Assembly (NCBI GenBank): GCA_033032175.1
Contig: CM065334.1
Span: forward strand, 6,755,705 to 6,819,704
Source: Saturnia japonica
Lineage: Eukaryota > Arthropoda > Insecta > Lepidoptera > Saturniidae
Direction: 5' to 3'
DNA: 64,000 nt
Shown: piece by piece, positions 54,301-64,000 of the stretch
How positions within the stretch are numbered: position 1 is the stretch's first letter
Layout of the letters: every line of letters starts with the position of its first letter
Program-made: the position numbers and the translations under genes
The notes under the pieces: model-generated
Databases searched by the model: none
Told to the model about the DNA's origin: nothing
What the model saw: the letters and a program-made list of their open reading frames with translations, nothing else

Positions 54301-57300
54301 ATATAATTATTAAAGTTGTGAAATGTAATGAAACATTGCTATAATAGTCAAAACTGATATAAATAAATTCTTTTTAATCTGCCGCGCTTTTTTCCGACAC
54401 GTTTTACTGGCCCGACGGAGTCAGTTTTATAGAAAAATACAACGAATAAAATAATGTAAAGGGTTTTGTAATAATTTACCATTGGTGCGTTTATAACATT
54501 AGTGACGAATCAGAGACCTGTAAATTTTATAGTCTTTGCCATTTGATTGGCTGGTTTTTTTTTCGGAGCCAAAATGGTCGTTAGTTTATTTGTTTTGCAA
54601 AGAAGAGTAGTTATGTACGTTGTTGAAATGATTTCGTTTTCTTTCTATTAGTTATTATATAACAGTGATACTTGTATTCTCAATTATTTTTATTATGCTT
54701 GTGTTATTATTTCGTTGCGCATGTGTATAATTAAAGTTGACGATGCTGAACATGTATTTTTCGTCCATTGAAGAAAGCGTAGCGTAAGTTGAGATATCTT
54801 CACTACTATGTATCGAAGTTAAAATAGTCTAATATTAATTACTAACAAAGTTTTTTAATAAACTTAAAATTATCAGCTGTATTGTGTTCATTTTATATAC
54901 TTTTAGCTACGTTAAACAAATGTAAACAAACTTATCTTTTTTTCGTTAAGTATGTGGTATGAATAGTTTTGTTCAACTTAGGAACTTGCTAGGTATTTGA
55001 AAATTTTAACATGAACAGTGGTCATATTGAGCATTCAGCAATCAGCATTGATATAATAATATGTACTTTAGAAATGTATGTCTTTTATTAGTAATTGAAA
55101 CAACAAAAAATATGCGCTATGTTTACTTTATAATGTTTGGTAGGTACGGTGTAAGTTACGTATATACCTACCAACTTTTTACACGCATAAAATTATTTCG
55201 TCGAAAACTTTAGGTACTTATTTGATGATCACACTATTTCATAATTTAGTAGCAGACTCCCTAAACTCATGTAAACAGAGTTTTATAGAGTTTTGCAAGA
55301 CACAACCTAAGTACCTCGAGAGACGTGATACCACCACCCCACGGTATGTCAACCCAAGTCAAACGCAAGCCCAAACAGTAATAATTTTGGGTCCCTCAAA
55401 CTGAAGTTATATATCCCGGCTTATGGTTTCTCGAATCATAAAGTAACTGCTTACTTTGTTTATTGTTTACCTGTGACAATGGTCAAAGCATTTAGTTATG
55501 TATACGTACTATATAAATATGTAATCTTATATACATTTTTTAATGATCTTTTGTGTGCCTATTAGTGATTCTATAACTTTTGAAGGACCTGAAAAGTTGA
55601 TCTCATTTCTACATATATATATTATTTGTTTAATCGATACTATGATTTATAACTAAGTTAGGATCCGATAGTGTTGTGGTCGAGCTATTAACTACCAAAA
55701 ATGACAGAATAATGTATGCCGTCTAACTAGTATAATATAAAAAAATTAACTGGTTGTATTAATACAGTACTTACACAGGGGTGAGTACAACTCAAAAAAG
55801 TTTAAACACAATTTAATGAATGGTTTAGGAATGCATTGGTGATAGTGACAAACAATTTGTTTGGAGGTTTCTCTCTACTTAGGGCTGTCTTAACTGATGG
55901 ATTTGCTCTAGCATACATAAGATTGCAGCTAAATAACCTTGGGAAGGGGATTCAAGGTTGGCTATATTCTAGTGTTACTTATAGTATTAGAAGTGCCCAT
56001 AGGCTAGGGTAGCAGATTTCACTTACATTGTTATTAAATGTATAAAATTTCATGTTTTTTATGATTTCTTTAAATATCACTACAATAGACTAGCTGGTGC
56101 TTGTGACATCATATTTCATACATGTGATATTTCTTCTAAAGTCCTACATGAAATACATAGTACTCTACCTACCTGCCTAATAAAGGCCTCCTTTTTTTAT
56201 GTGTTAAATTTTTATTTATCCCATCTTTATTCAAAGCTCTCAGTTTGGTCTTGTTATGGAAATCTGATGAAGATCAGTTGGATAAATTTAGATTTGTTAA
56301 CACTTTCTATTTATTATATGTCAGTGTGTGTGAAACAGTTGCAAAATTGTATGACCTTTATAGTGGATTTTTTTTTATTCCCTTTTTGTTCTTTGAAATG
56401 CTAGGTTCTGTGTAATAGTGCCACTTATATATAAAAATTGATGTTGGCATGAATGGTCCCAAAACGGCTGGAGTGATTTTGATGAAATTTTCAGGCAAGA
56501 TATTAGGCCATTGGGTGATCCTATAAAGTTAGGTAGATATTGAATCAATGGTCTCAGTGAACTCCAAAATGGCACAGGAGCATGTGGCCTTTTACTAGTA
56601 GAGTATAATAGTAAACCAAAAGTATGGACAAGAACATGATTTTAGTATCTTAACTTTGCCCTCCCAAGTAAATCTTGAAGAAATTAATGCATGTTTGGAG
56701 AAAATTAAATACTAGGGAACAAATATAAAATGGTCATTCCATCTTTTGACTTGGATGTCTGCGCCGGAAAAGTTAAATTCGGGTTTAGCTTAAATGCAAA
56801 ATATGGTTTAAGGTTTTCATGCAAACCATTCCTTAGTCTGACATCTTTTGACTTGGACATCAGTCATGAATTTGTAAGACAAAAGTTTTTTAGGTAATTG
56901 TGCAATTGTGCTAGGTTCTACAATAAATTTCCTAACCATATAACCAATGTTTTATTATCGAAAGGATATTTATACTTGTATGAGGTGACGTCTGTAATTG
57001 ATTCTCCCTCAGTACATCCACTGAAGAATGATAATAACTGTAAAAAATATGAATACCATTGCCAGCTCGTTTGTATGACTGTAATGTTCACGAAACCTTT
57101 GGTGCCTTCTTAGGGCCTTAAAGAAATAAAATATTTTGACTTGATTTTATGTTACTATTTCAGGAGAGAGGACATGGCCAATGGTAGTACTGTAGAAGAT
57201 AATCTTCCATTGGAAGATACGGTAAGCTCTTTATGAACTAAATAATATATATATTATGAAAGACTTTTTTGAACCGACTATACTGAAGCAGTAAGGGCCC

Positions 57301-60300
57301 TGGAGCCTCAGACGGCTTTTACCTATGGGCATATTTATGCCACGGTTTGCTTGTCAAAATGGTTTGTTATTGGTGGGAGAGCTCATTAGTCATTTACACA
57401 ACTATAATGGAAGTCAATATAAAAATCTAAATAATTTTATTCTCCCTTACATTACATTACATTCTTACACTTACGCATTTTGTACTCCGGGATCAGCTGG
57501 TTTATAGGTTACTGAAAGTTTAGTTCTTTTTCTCTGTAACCAAGTATCTATTTTGTGTTTTTTTGCGAAAGATGTGTTGAGTTAAAAAAACTTTGCAGTA
57601 AAATACACCATCAATACAAAGAAGTTTCACTTTTAAAAATGACTTAAAACAGTATTTTTTTCCCCCTAATTTTAAAAACGCGGAGGATGAAACTGGATAG
57701 ATTTATAGAAAAAAAGAAAAAGATAGAATTAAGAAAAAGTTTAGATATTCATAACACAACACATCAAAAATTAAAGTCAAAAAATACAAAACCAACACAA
57801 CAAAAAAAAAATACAGTAATAATAATAAGTAGTGTCATGCGGGAATAAACAGGTTCCAGTCTCAGCATAATCGCTACACTTAATCAGTGAAGCGTTGGTA
57901 TTCTAACTGGGCCACTTAACAGACGTCACGGACAACAATAAAAATAAACAAATAGTAAATAGAAAAATAATATAATATATAAGAGAATATAATACATACT
58001 AACAATGTACAAAAAATATATAAGTCAAAGAGCAACTAAAAACTGTGTTAGAGAGTGACGAAACTATGTTCACACTTAAAGATCACGCTAAGTTACAAAT
58101 CTGGTCATGTAACAAAAGTTTTTCGATCTATCTATAATATAATAATAATAATAATCTATTATTGACCATAGTAATTGTTTACAAATACAGTTTAATATGG
58201 GTTTTAATAGACAATACTTAAGCATTCATACATCCATAGTACATCTCTAATGTCCATTTTCAATAACATATCTGAGTTTACTATCCCCAATTAGTACATA
58301 TTTGTAATAAGTACTATCTTTAACTTAAGACAGATATCACTTCCCTCTTATCTACTCAAGCTTATAGAATATGGATATATATATATTATTTAGATACGAA
58401 AAACTATCCGTTGATAGGTTATTGAAAACGGTAGTAAATCTCATATGATTACAGATTTTGACTGAGGCCTTGGATTCGAGTTTGGATCTGAAACTGGAGA
58501 GTTTGAAGCTCGAACAGCTGAAGTTGCGCGAGGAACAGCTGCAGTGCAAGCATCGGATACTGATGATCCAGCAAGCTGAACTTGCTGAGAAACGACAGGT
58601 TAGCTAAATATAAATACTGGTACTTTTTAAGCAAATGTTATTGTTTAAAGTGTCTCATTAAGCCAGATTAAGAGGTAGAGAGGGAGAGGGGGAAGGAGAG
58701 ACATTTCTCTGTACCTGGGGCAATCCAACTGGTGGAACACCCACCCAACCCTATAGAAGATCGCAGCTAAATAACCTTGTGTTGTATTCTTGCGGTGAGT
58801 AGGGTTCCCAGAGCTCTTTGGGGTTATAGGGGAGGTTCAAAGTCGGCAATGCCTATGGTATTACAAGCGTGCATAGGCTACGGTAGCCGCTTACCATCAT
58901 ACGGGTCGTATGCTCGATTGCCGCCTTTGTAATATTAAAAAAAACATGCAGTCATACGGACTGCCGACAGAAGTGATAACTCAATTTTGAATTTTTAAAT
59001 CAATAATTATAGCCTGAATTATTGCAGAGCATGTCGGTGATAAGAAAGCACAAGATTTTACCCATTCAAAAAGTCATAAACACATATGATACAGTCGAAT
59101 ATATATATAATGTATTAGTGTATATATACGTATACATGCACACAGGCCGCTATACTACGCTTTGCTAGTTTGACGCAAGCGCAATACGTCACGCGCATGT
59201 CGAGGTCATCGGTGACCGCGAAAGTCACGCGAACCCGTAAGTTTTTCCCCTACCAAAAATTGCTTGACGTGGCTAAAGAAGTTTTCACTTCAAAAATGCG
59301 AATGATAGTGATGTCTGGAAGTGATTCTCTCTCTTAGCATCCACTAATAATTATGATAATTGTAAACAATTATATACGGTAAAAAAAAAATTAAAAGTAT
59401 TTTTGATTTTGATGAGGTTTCGGAATCGTTACCGCTCCATTCAGGTGTGATTTCCTAGTATCACACTTCTCGAGAGGGACTTTTTAACTGGCTATTCGAA
59501 GTGTAAAACCTAAAGAGTCACTTTGTACGTGATTAATATGTTTTGATAATATCCGGTATAAGTTTATTTCATTACAAATTGACTTACAGTATTTTATAAT
59601 TATATTGAAAATAAGTCCTCATGATGTAACTAAAACTAAATTACATTAAACTACATTATAGTTTATTGTCTCTTGTTTTATCATCACGCTCACGACCGCA
59701 GGTTTTCGCGTTCCACTAGCTTGTGAGCGTTACTGTCGTAAACTCAAGTGGAATGGATTATAGAGCGTTTTGAACGTGGAGGTAAATAATACAAACGGCG
59801 AAAAGAAAGCAAAAGATTTAAAAGGTTAGGTTATAATCTGTAAGCCTTGAAAATTAACTGAAATAATTATTATTGTTTAAATCGATTTATATTGAAAAAA
59901 ATATATAATGAAATTTTTTATATTTAATATTGGTGGTGTATTTAATTAATTTACGTTCAAATGTAATTAAAATTAATTTTAAACATTTGTAATAATTTTT
60001 TCAATAAGTAAACTAACTTAAAGAAGGCTAACTTAATTTTCATTTGTAAAGTTAGGTTATATTAGCTAATTATAAACTGCAATTAATTTTTCTAAACTTG
60101 TTTTACATAATTATATTTACCTGTGGAGGCACGTTGCGCATCCGATGCGGAAACATTCACCTCTACTGAAATCTCTTTCCGCATGAAATAACGTAAGTTT
60201 CACGGTCGCCATCTTTGATGCTTTGAGTTTTGAAAATGCCACTAATTTTTAGATGGGTCGTCGAGAGCTTTGCGTGGGTGTAAGTCATTACGTCATGAGT

Positions 60301-62999
60301 GACGTTTTCGGCCGCGACCACAACGACCGCGGTCGTTATGTGGAACGACTGAAAGAGCATTTTGATCGTTGTGGGCGCTTAGTGGAACGCGCCCATTGTG
60401 TTGAAGAACAAAAAACGGCGAAGGGTGTTTCTTTTCCGATTTTTCTTTTATGTCCTGACTTGCCATATTTCCGTACAAGGCTCACTCACGCCTTTGGCAG
60501 ACAAGTTGACTGATCAAATTTGAAAATGGGTTGCCATAATAAGGTATTTTGTTACAAAGATATGTTGACATATTGAAGACATTTTAGGCATGAAATATTA
60601 ATCCTTAGGAACAAAAGTTACTTCATCATAATAACTCTTGCATGCATGGTTTGTGGAGGTAATGAAAAATTAAAACAATTTGTATTTGCGGGAAGTGAGA
60701 ACAAGTATGAGAGGCTATACAGGTGCGTTAGCGGCGCGGTGTTTGTCGGATAAAATTAAGTGAAACTGTGGGGTACAGGTAGTTATGGTAAATAAATTAG
60801 TAAGTCGATAGGCTTACTCTTTTTCGGTTCACCGCACCTGTGATTTTGTAACGAAGTTACTTATCGCTGGACGGTAGCTACGCTAAAGAAAGTGTCCGAC
60901 ACAAAAAAAAAAAACAAACCTATAAAGGATTTTAAAAACTATGACTGTCGTGTAATTGGCTCAGCTGTGCTATGATCGGATTTTTACGCACTGTTGCTAT
61001 GTACAGTACGAGTGGTCGATGGTTCTAGTGCCGCTGATTCGGATTTTTTTTTTTATACAAAATTATTATTTTTGTTGTGAAAACTTCTTTAAGGTTTGGA
61101 TAGAGAGTAAATTCATGTAAGTCGCCATCGACATGGTCACGTGACGTGTAAATATTAAGTATACGACGATTAACTGTACAGTATAAAGTTATAAAATATA
61201 TTAATCTATACAATTAATAAAATTCAAGTGTGTTTGTAATATCAAAATAACAGTTTTTTTTACTAAATGCATATGAAAGTATATACGATACCTATAACAA
61301 AAACCCCATTTTTAAAATTTTTGTCTGTCTTTCTATTTGTTCCTGGTAATCTCCGAAACGGTTGGACCGATTTTGACGGGACTCTCACTGTATAGATAGC
61401 TGATAATATCCCTATATTCCTAGTATATAATATCCCTAGTAATTTAGGCTATTTTTATTCTAGAAAAAGAATAAGGGTTGCGCCCAAACAAAAATCTGGT
61501 CATGGTGAATCGATTCGGGTGCTAAAATGACTTATGCTGAGTAAACCATAAAAGATATAGCAAATTAATGTACTACATAATTATAGGCATTAAAAAGACT
61601 TATAAAAAAGTCCGGGAGAGTATACATCTATCTTCTAAGGAACACCCAAAATAAGCATTTTTGTCTTTAAAAGAGCCGGGAGAGCGAGATTCGCGCGGGA
61701 ATTCTGTAGTCCACGTGATCGAAGCCACGGGCACAGCTAGTATTCTCATAAAGATATATAGTTTGAATAACGAAGAAAACTGAGTCTGTAGCAATATAAC
61801 CTAAAAATAAAGTATGTATATCATTTTTTTTTTATTCCTACAATTACTATGCAAAGCGTATTTTATAGTAACTAGCGGTCGCCCCATGATCGAAATTCGA
61901 CCTTTTAAGAATAGACTATTTTCTGTTTGAAATTTGCAGTATTAATCTAAACAATGAATATTATTATATCACTTGCTGTCATGTTTCAGTGAGTGACACT
62001 GTCAATATTTTGGGGGTCTAAGTTCAATGGCATTGGGTCCGTTTAGGATTCACATTATTCATTTATTTAATTTAATATATTAGTAGTAACAGATATTATA
62101 GATAAATTTTAGCTTTCTGCACTCCTTCTCCATATAAACTTTAACCATGCCAAATCACACAGTTTTACTAACGTGATAAAAAAAAAAATAAATTTAATTT
62201 AATTTAAGATCAAACAATTAATTTGGATATCCAAAAATAACAACTGTTTGTTTATAGTTTTAAGTTTTCACTTCTGTCGGCAGTTCTCATGACTGCTTTG
62301 TCTCTTTTTGTTTTTGTTTATAAATTTGTAGTAACAATTATAACGCAAGAATAATCAATACAGTGGTTTGTTTCAGGCGTCGCAGTCTACGTCCAGTAAT
62401 AGATGTATCTTGCCGAACGGCAAGATCGTAGTCCGGAACGTCAGTGAACGGTAAGGGTAATATTAACTACGTTCTAGACCACAGGTTTCAAATATATTTG
62501 GTCCGATGCGCCACTTTGATAGTAAAGACGTTCTAGCACTCGCAATTAATAAGTTATTTAATTAAAAAAATTGTTTTTAACTTGATTACCACGAATACGA
62601 TATGCCGTGTAAAGTGTAACACTGCTCACGAGCTAAGAAAGCCTGGGTAAGTAAATAATTTAAAAAAAAGGATAGGAAGAAGGAATCAAATTAATTATAT
62701 AGTTATTTATAGTAAGTGTGTTATTTTAATTTGAAATACAGGGAATAGTAGTTCTGTAGAAGTATTGAAATTCGTATATGTATTGGTATTTAGTGCCCAA
62801 AATCCTATTTTTAATTTGAGTCTTCTACTGCACCCCCCATATTGTCTATCCTCAATTCATTGTAGGATTCTATGATCTGATCGCTCCAAATCTACGTGTT
62901 GTTTACATTAAAGCAAATATAATAACTGTCTTCATTTTTTACAGATTATTGGAAGGTCGCGATGGTGACGTCGTTTACGCGGCAGGCGCCGGTGATTCG
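45295..62999 (+). CDS. RRM RNA-binding protein gene, partial (8 exons)
   Basis: Eight exons (45295-45356, 46184-46351, 47486-47558, 48232-48344, 57164-57221, 58455-58598, 62377-62450, 62945-62999) join in phase and give 249 residues without a stop. After an acidic N-terminus, residues 29-100 form one RRM: RNP2 is LYITNI, RNP1 is KKYGIVRY. A charged Ser/Arg/Asp linker follows, then a coiled coil (about 159-206). Next is a segment with LPNGKIVVRNVS. The last donor points to further exons beyond the window. The protein should bind RNA. Vreteno, a piRNA-pathway protein with an N-terminal RRM, is one possibility, but no MYND or Tudor domain is visible here. Confidence 0.75.
45679..46140 (+). repeat. 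LINE-like repeat in intron 1
   Basis: It begins CTAGCTGGACCCCCAAACTT CGCTCGCG and ends with CCAAATTTCATTAAATTCGG and CAAACATACAGACA. It is of the same general style as families A and L but not the same sequence. Confidence 0.6.
46184..46351 (+). CDS. RRM gene, exon 2 (most of the RRM)
   Basis: The acceptor TTGTTGACAG and donor GTAAGG bound 168 bp. It completes an Asn codon, then encodes ERGKLDHCRLYITNIPKAL, the AAFEKFGTLKEAF helix and KKYGIVRYETS. It ends in phase 2. Confidence 0.9.
46745..46910 (+). pseudogene. Non-LTR LINE C-terminal fragment
   Basis: The decayed frame reads RRAGLLNHSF-like and NCLPPYKTESFKHNVKRHL, a C-terminal block style shared by jockey/R1-group RTs. It lies in intron 2. 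Confidence 0.4.
47239..47379 (+). repeat. Family S 5' part
   Basis: AGAATTAGTCAAATCGCGAC, GCCGAGGTCCGGCCACTATG and GTTCGCCCCCAAGATCGGTA match the reverse complement of 24245-24376. The GGGCCC part is missing. An A/T palindromic block follows (47390-47460). Confidence 0.7.
47486..47558 (+). CDS. RRM gene, exon 3 (end of RRM)
   Basis: The acceptor TTATTTACAG and donor GTGAGA bound it. It encodes EAKLAMMKMNRTEPLKLCV and SIAYK, the last helix and strand of the RRM, and ends in phase 0. Confidence 0.9.
48232..48344 (+). CDS. RRM gene, exon 4 (charged linker)
   Basis: The acceptor TATATCTGTAG and donor GTAAGA bound it. In phase 0 it reads KKTSDNKDNRQTDAKYDLHE, then EDRRNDNASVSSRGRNT, and leaves two bases that join exon 5. 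Phase continuity on both sides is the main evidence. Confidence 0.75.
48345..49548. other. Intron 4, first part
   Basis: A GC-richer stretch at 48600-48800 (CACCCCCCTCCCCTACTCCC) is unrecognised. 49135-49235 is a family J copy (AATAGGACCACCCTTGAGG). The rest is plain. Confidence 0.4.
49549..50290 (+). repeat. Family A copy 5, split by a family B insert
   Basis: 49549-49948 runs from AACTGTGCCCGCGGCTTCGC to CAGACAGACAATGA. 50198-50290 continues with TATGTATCGTATATAATTTC and CATTACAAACGGACACTTC. A 245-bp family B element separates them at the A-rich point of the tail. Confidence 0.75.
49951..50195 (+). mobile_element. Family B element copy 1 (hairpin end)
   Basis: The left end has the hairpin GCACTCCAGGAGTGC (49956-49970), then CGACAGAAGTGAAAACTTAG. 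The right end is TAAAAGAAGTTTTCACTTC. GAAGTGAAAACTTC is palindromic, so both ends carry the same word. Copy 2 at 58948-59295 repeats this layout with a different hairpin stem (GCAGTCATACGGACTGC). A Helentron-type non-autonomous element is possible. Confidence 0.65.
50353..50709 (+). repeat. LINE-like repeat, family D copy 3
   Basis: It is colinear with 24757-25108 and 31758-32120, ending TTTTATTTTATTAGTATAGA. The minisatellite starts directly after it. Confidence 0.8.
50711..52510 (+). repeat. 108-bp minisatellite, 16 units, 648-bp higher order
   Basis: The unit starts CACTATGTGTATGGTGGTCG and repeats every 108 bp from 50774 to 52501. A partial, more diverged unit precedes it (50711-50773). 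The inner units are nearly identical, while the two last and the first have drifted. The unit is 36 codons long and open in one frame. TAG replaces TAT at the unit end at 51095, 51419, 51743, 52067 and 52283. The variant GGCTGTCGC occurs in units 2 and 8 only, and CACTATG and CTCTATG alternate after the TAGs, so the true period is 648 bp. It lies inside intron 4. Confidence 0.95.
52511..53045 (+). repeat. LINE-like 3' tail after the minisatellite
   Basis: It contains GGGTTCTTCATAC-type words repeated with spacing (52640, 52760, 52870), then AAAATTCGTTCAGCGGTCTA, ACAGACGGAACAGACAGAAT and TTTATAATATTAGTAGGTAT. This is a common 3' end of insect non-LTR elements. The array and this tail may form one element. 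Confidence 0.6.
53046..53959. other. Intron 4 stretch with repeat pieces
   Basis: 53290-53430 is rich in GATCGAT and GAATCGATTC words and ends TTGCCATCCCTAGCAGTG, like a hAT MITE end. 53690-53790 is a LINE-type tail (GAAAACCGTTTTCAAATCGG, GCAAACAGACACAC). Confidence 0.45.
53960..54153 (+). mobile_element. Family B right-end fragment
   Basis: CAACGCCGCTAAAGAAGTTT and TCACTTC at 54131-54153 match the right ends at 50195 and 59295. The left hairpin end is not seen, and the left limit is a guess. Confidence 0.45.
54154..55859. other. Intron 4 sequence without features
   Basis: Mostly AT-rich. A 60-codon frame at 55222-55404 has no domain. No repeat or exon is recognised. Confidence 0.35.
55860..56015 (-). 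repeat. Dispersed repeat, family G copy 4
   Basis: GAGGTTTCTCTCTACTTAGG, GATTGCAGCTAAATAACCTT and CCCATAGGCTAGGGTAGCAG are the reverse of the family G order and match 58740-58945. Confidence 0.6.
56885..57150 (+). repeat. LINE 3' end, family E copy 3
   Basis: AGGTTCTACAATAAATTTCC, ATTCTCCCTCAGTACATCCA and GGTGCCTTCTTAGGGCC are in the family E order. It ends 13 bp before exon 5, so the branch-point region of that exon may come from the repeat. Confidence 0.65.
57164..57221 (+). CDS. RRM gene, exon 5
   Basis: The acceptor is ACTATTTCAG and the donor GTAAGC. One base completes an Arg codon from exon 4. It then reads REDMANGSTVEDNLPLEDT and ends in phase 0. Confidence 0.8.
57222..58454. other. 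Intron 5 with repeats
   Basis: 57264-57322 is a family S copy (GTAAGGGCCCTGGAGCCTCA). 57770-58130 repeats the 3' UTR of the CR1-like LINE on the minus strand (GTTCCAGTCTCAGCATAATC, ACTGGGCCACTTAACAGACG, ACATACTAACAATGTACAAA). TAA repeats lie at 58140. Confidence 0.65.
58455..58598 (+). CDS. RRM gene, exon 6 (coiled coil)
   Basis: It has 48 codons in phase 0 at both ends. The acceptor is GATTACAG and the donor GTTAGC. It reads ILTEALDSSLDLKLESLKL, then EQLKLREEQLQCKHRILMI and QQAELAEKRQ. Leu-rich heptads with Glu/Lys partners point to a parallel coiled coil. Confidence 0.88.
58599..58947 (-). repeat. Family G copy 3 and spacer
   Basis: GAAGATCGCAGCTAAATAAC, GCATAGGCTACGGTAGCCGC and TTACCATCATACGGGTCGTA are the reverse of family G. 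Confidence 0.65.
58948..59295 (+). mobile_element. Family B element copy 2
   Basis: The hairpin GCAGTCATACGGACTGC (58951-58967) is followed by CGACAGAAGTGATAACTCA. The right end is GGCTAAAGAAGTTTTCACTT. Near the right end CGTCACGCGCATGTCG and GTGACCGCGAAAGTCACGCG form inverted words. It sits against a family E fragment. Confidence 0.65.
59297..59425 (+). repeat. LINE 3' end, family E copy 4
   Basis: GCGAATGATAGTGATGTCTG and GTGATTCTCTCTCTTAGCAT are followed by an A-rich run; it is 5'-truncated at the family B element. Confidence 0.6.
59426..60252. other. Intron 6 sequence without features
   Basis: AT-rich with a short GC-richer part near 59690-59760. Nothing is recognised. Confidence 0.4.
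60253..60513 (+). other. Unrecognised 86-codon frame in intron 6
   Basis: It runs from ATG to TGA and is rich in Arg, Asp, Glu and Cys (GRDHNDRGRYVERLKEHFDR, RCGRLVERAHCVEEQK). It is GC-richer than its surroundings and overlaps inverted words (GACCGCGGTCG). No domain is recognised. It may be a transposon remnant or chance. Confidence 0.25.
60514..61214. other. Intron 6 sequence, little seen
   Basis: A GTGAAAACTTCTTTAAG word near 61076 resembles a family B end. It could pair with the hairpin end near 62268, with other repeats inserted between. Otherwise plain. Confidence 0.3.
61215..61741 (-). repeat. LINE-like repeat, family A copy 6
   Basis: This is the most complete copy, reversed: AGTGTGTTTGTAATATCAAA, CTCCGAAACGGTTGGACCGA, TTTTGACGGGACTCTCAC, CATGGTGAATCGATTCGGG and CCACGTGATCGAAGCCACGG, with GCACAGCTAG at the end. 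Confidence 0.85.
61871..62165 (+). repeat. LINE-like repeat, family C copy 4
   Basis: CTAGCGGTCGCCCCATGATC through GTTTAGGATTCACATTATTC to CTTTAACCATGCCAAATC follows the family C order. Confidence 0.8.
62258..62305 (-). mobile_element. Family B hairpin end, reversed
   Basis: AAGTTTTCACTTCTGTCGGC is followed by AGTTCTCATGACTGC, the reverse of the left ends at 49951 and 58948. Confidence 0.6.
62377..62450 (+). CDS. RRM gene, exon 7
   Basis: The acceptor is GTTTGTTTCAG and the donor GTAAGG. It reads ASQSTSSNRCILPNGKIVV then RNVSE in phase 0 and leaves two bases. Confidence 0.85.
62945..62999 (+). CDS. RRM gene, exon 8
   Basis: The acceptor TTTTTTACAG and donor GTAAGT bound it. One base completes Arg, then LLEGRDGDVVYAAGAGDS in phase 0 to the donor. 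The next exon was not found before 64000. Confidence 0.82.
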
Positions 63000-64000
63000 G
63001 TAAGTTTCAACTCTTTTGTGATTGATTTACGCATGTTTTATTTTCTTATCTATGCTAAATATCCACTTGCCAGCATGTCTCGATAAGAAGGTTAACCATA
63101 GGTCCTCGTATTTAATTACTTACCGCCCACATTGCGAATGAAAATTCTTACCTAGTGCCCTCAATTCTTTTTAGCTTCTTAGGAGCTCCTAAATAAAACA
63201 AAGACAATAGAAATTCGTTAGGTAGTTATAGTTGGTATTTGATTTTGTTATACGGGGGTTTTCTTATTTCGTAGGACTGTGGAATTGCGTTTCAGAAAAA
63301 TATGTAATTTCGCCATTATTCAAAGAAAGCTATAACGCCCTCTACAATTTTCTGAGTTTTACAGCTCCTCTAAAAGTTTCAAAAGCGCATAAGGGAGCGT
63401 TACCGCCCAAAACATACTGAAAGTTTTCCAAATAAGAAGTGAATATTCAAAATTGTGGGAAATCAAACAAACATTCATTTACACACACACTGACGACTAA
63501 ATTACATTCAAAAACGAGCCTAAATATTATTTTGTTGAAATAAATACCATTCGAAGAAGCCTATTTACAATATAAACTTATTTTAAAAAAGCTTTTTCAT
63601 TATTTGTATTTTCGGACACCGTAATTTCATAGTAATTTTTAAAAACTCAGAATGTTGGTCACATCAAAAATTTGATTTTTTTATGGTATCATAAGTAATC
63701 GAGTTTAACATATTTTATAACAAAATAAGAACCGAGAAATAAAAAATAAAAAAACCAAAAAATTATACGGAAACCCTAAAAACTCCGTGAGGTTATGTTA
63801 CAATGCTGAATTTGATGTATTTTATTTATTGTTGTATTAAGTACTCAGGATTGTGTTTTTTTATAAATGGGTATTTATAACAGAACAACTTATTTCGCGA
63901 GGGCATTATCCTTTCACAAAAAAAAAATTACAACTACTAAATTACTGAAAATAAATTTATCGAATTTTAACTTGAAACTTTTAAATGACCCAGTCTACCT
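63000..64000. other. Intron 8, first part
   Basis: AT-rich with no recognised exon or repeat. A 62-codon frame at 63232-63420 has no domain or good splice sites. Confidence 0.4.

Overview
The window looks like nuclear DNA of an insect, most probably a moth or butterfly. It is AT-rich, carries intron-split coding exons with GT-AG borders, and is packed with decayed transposable elements. The dispersed repeats are of kinds I associate with Lepidoptera: tails ending in ACAGACAGACA, blocks beginning CTAGCTG or CTAGCGG, RTE-type LINE ends with ATG-repeat tails, and a tRNA-derived SINE. The order-level call is inference, since no mitochondrial or rRNA marker is present.

Layout. 1-9500: a decayed Ty3/gypsy LTR element, itself hit by a 272-bp insert, an 84-bp retroposon and a young Ty1/copia element (3382-7697). 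9751-12426: a broken transposase-like gene with DDE-like motifs. 12427-23680: no host gene recognised; LINE tails, a SINE, MITEs and hairpin-rich repeats.

23687-35702, minus strand: a host gene that can be followed through four coding exons in matching phase, encoding a 273-residue CNC-type bZIP protein. Its introns hold more repeats, including a mariner relic, RTE and I-like LINE ends and a hAT-like MITE. 35710-45290: the intergenic side, with a second mariner relic, a CR1-like LINE carrying a nested RTE LINE, and a GC-rich block.

45295-62999 and beyond, plus strand: a second host gene, followed through eight phase-consistent exons (249 residues so far), with one RRM RNA-binding domain and a coiled coil. 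It runs off the window. Its 8.8-kb fourth intron holds the most striking structure here: a 108-bp minisatellite of 16 units with a 648-bp higher-order period.

The two host genes are arranged head to head. Everything else is mobile-element material or AT-rich sequence in which I see nothing. I found no prokaryotic operons, CRISPR arrays, rRNA genes or intact tRNA genes.
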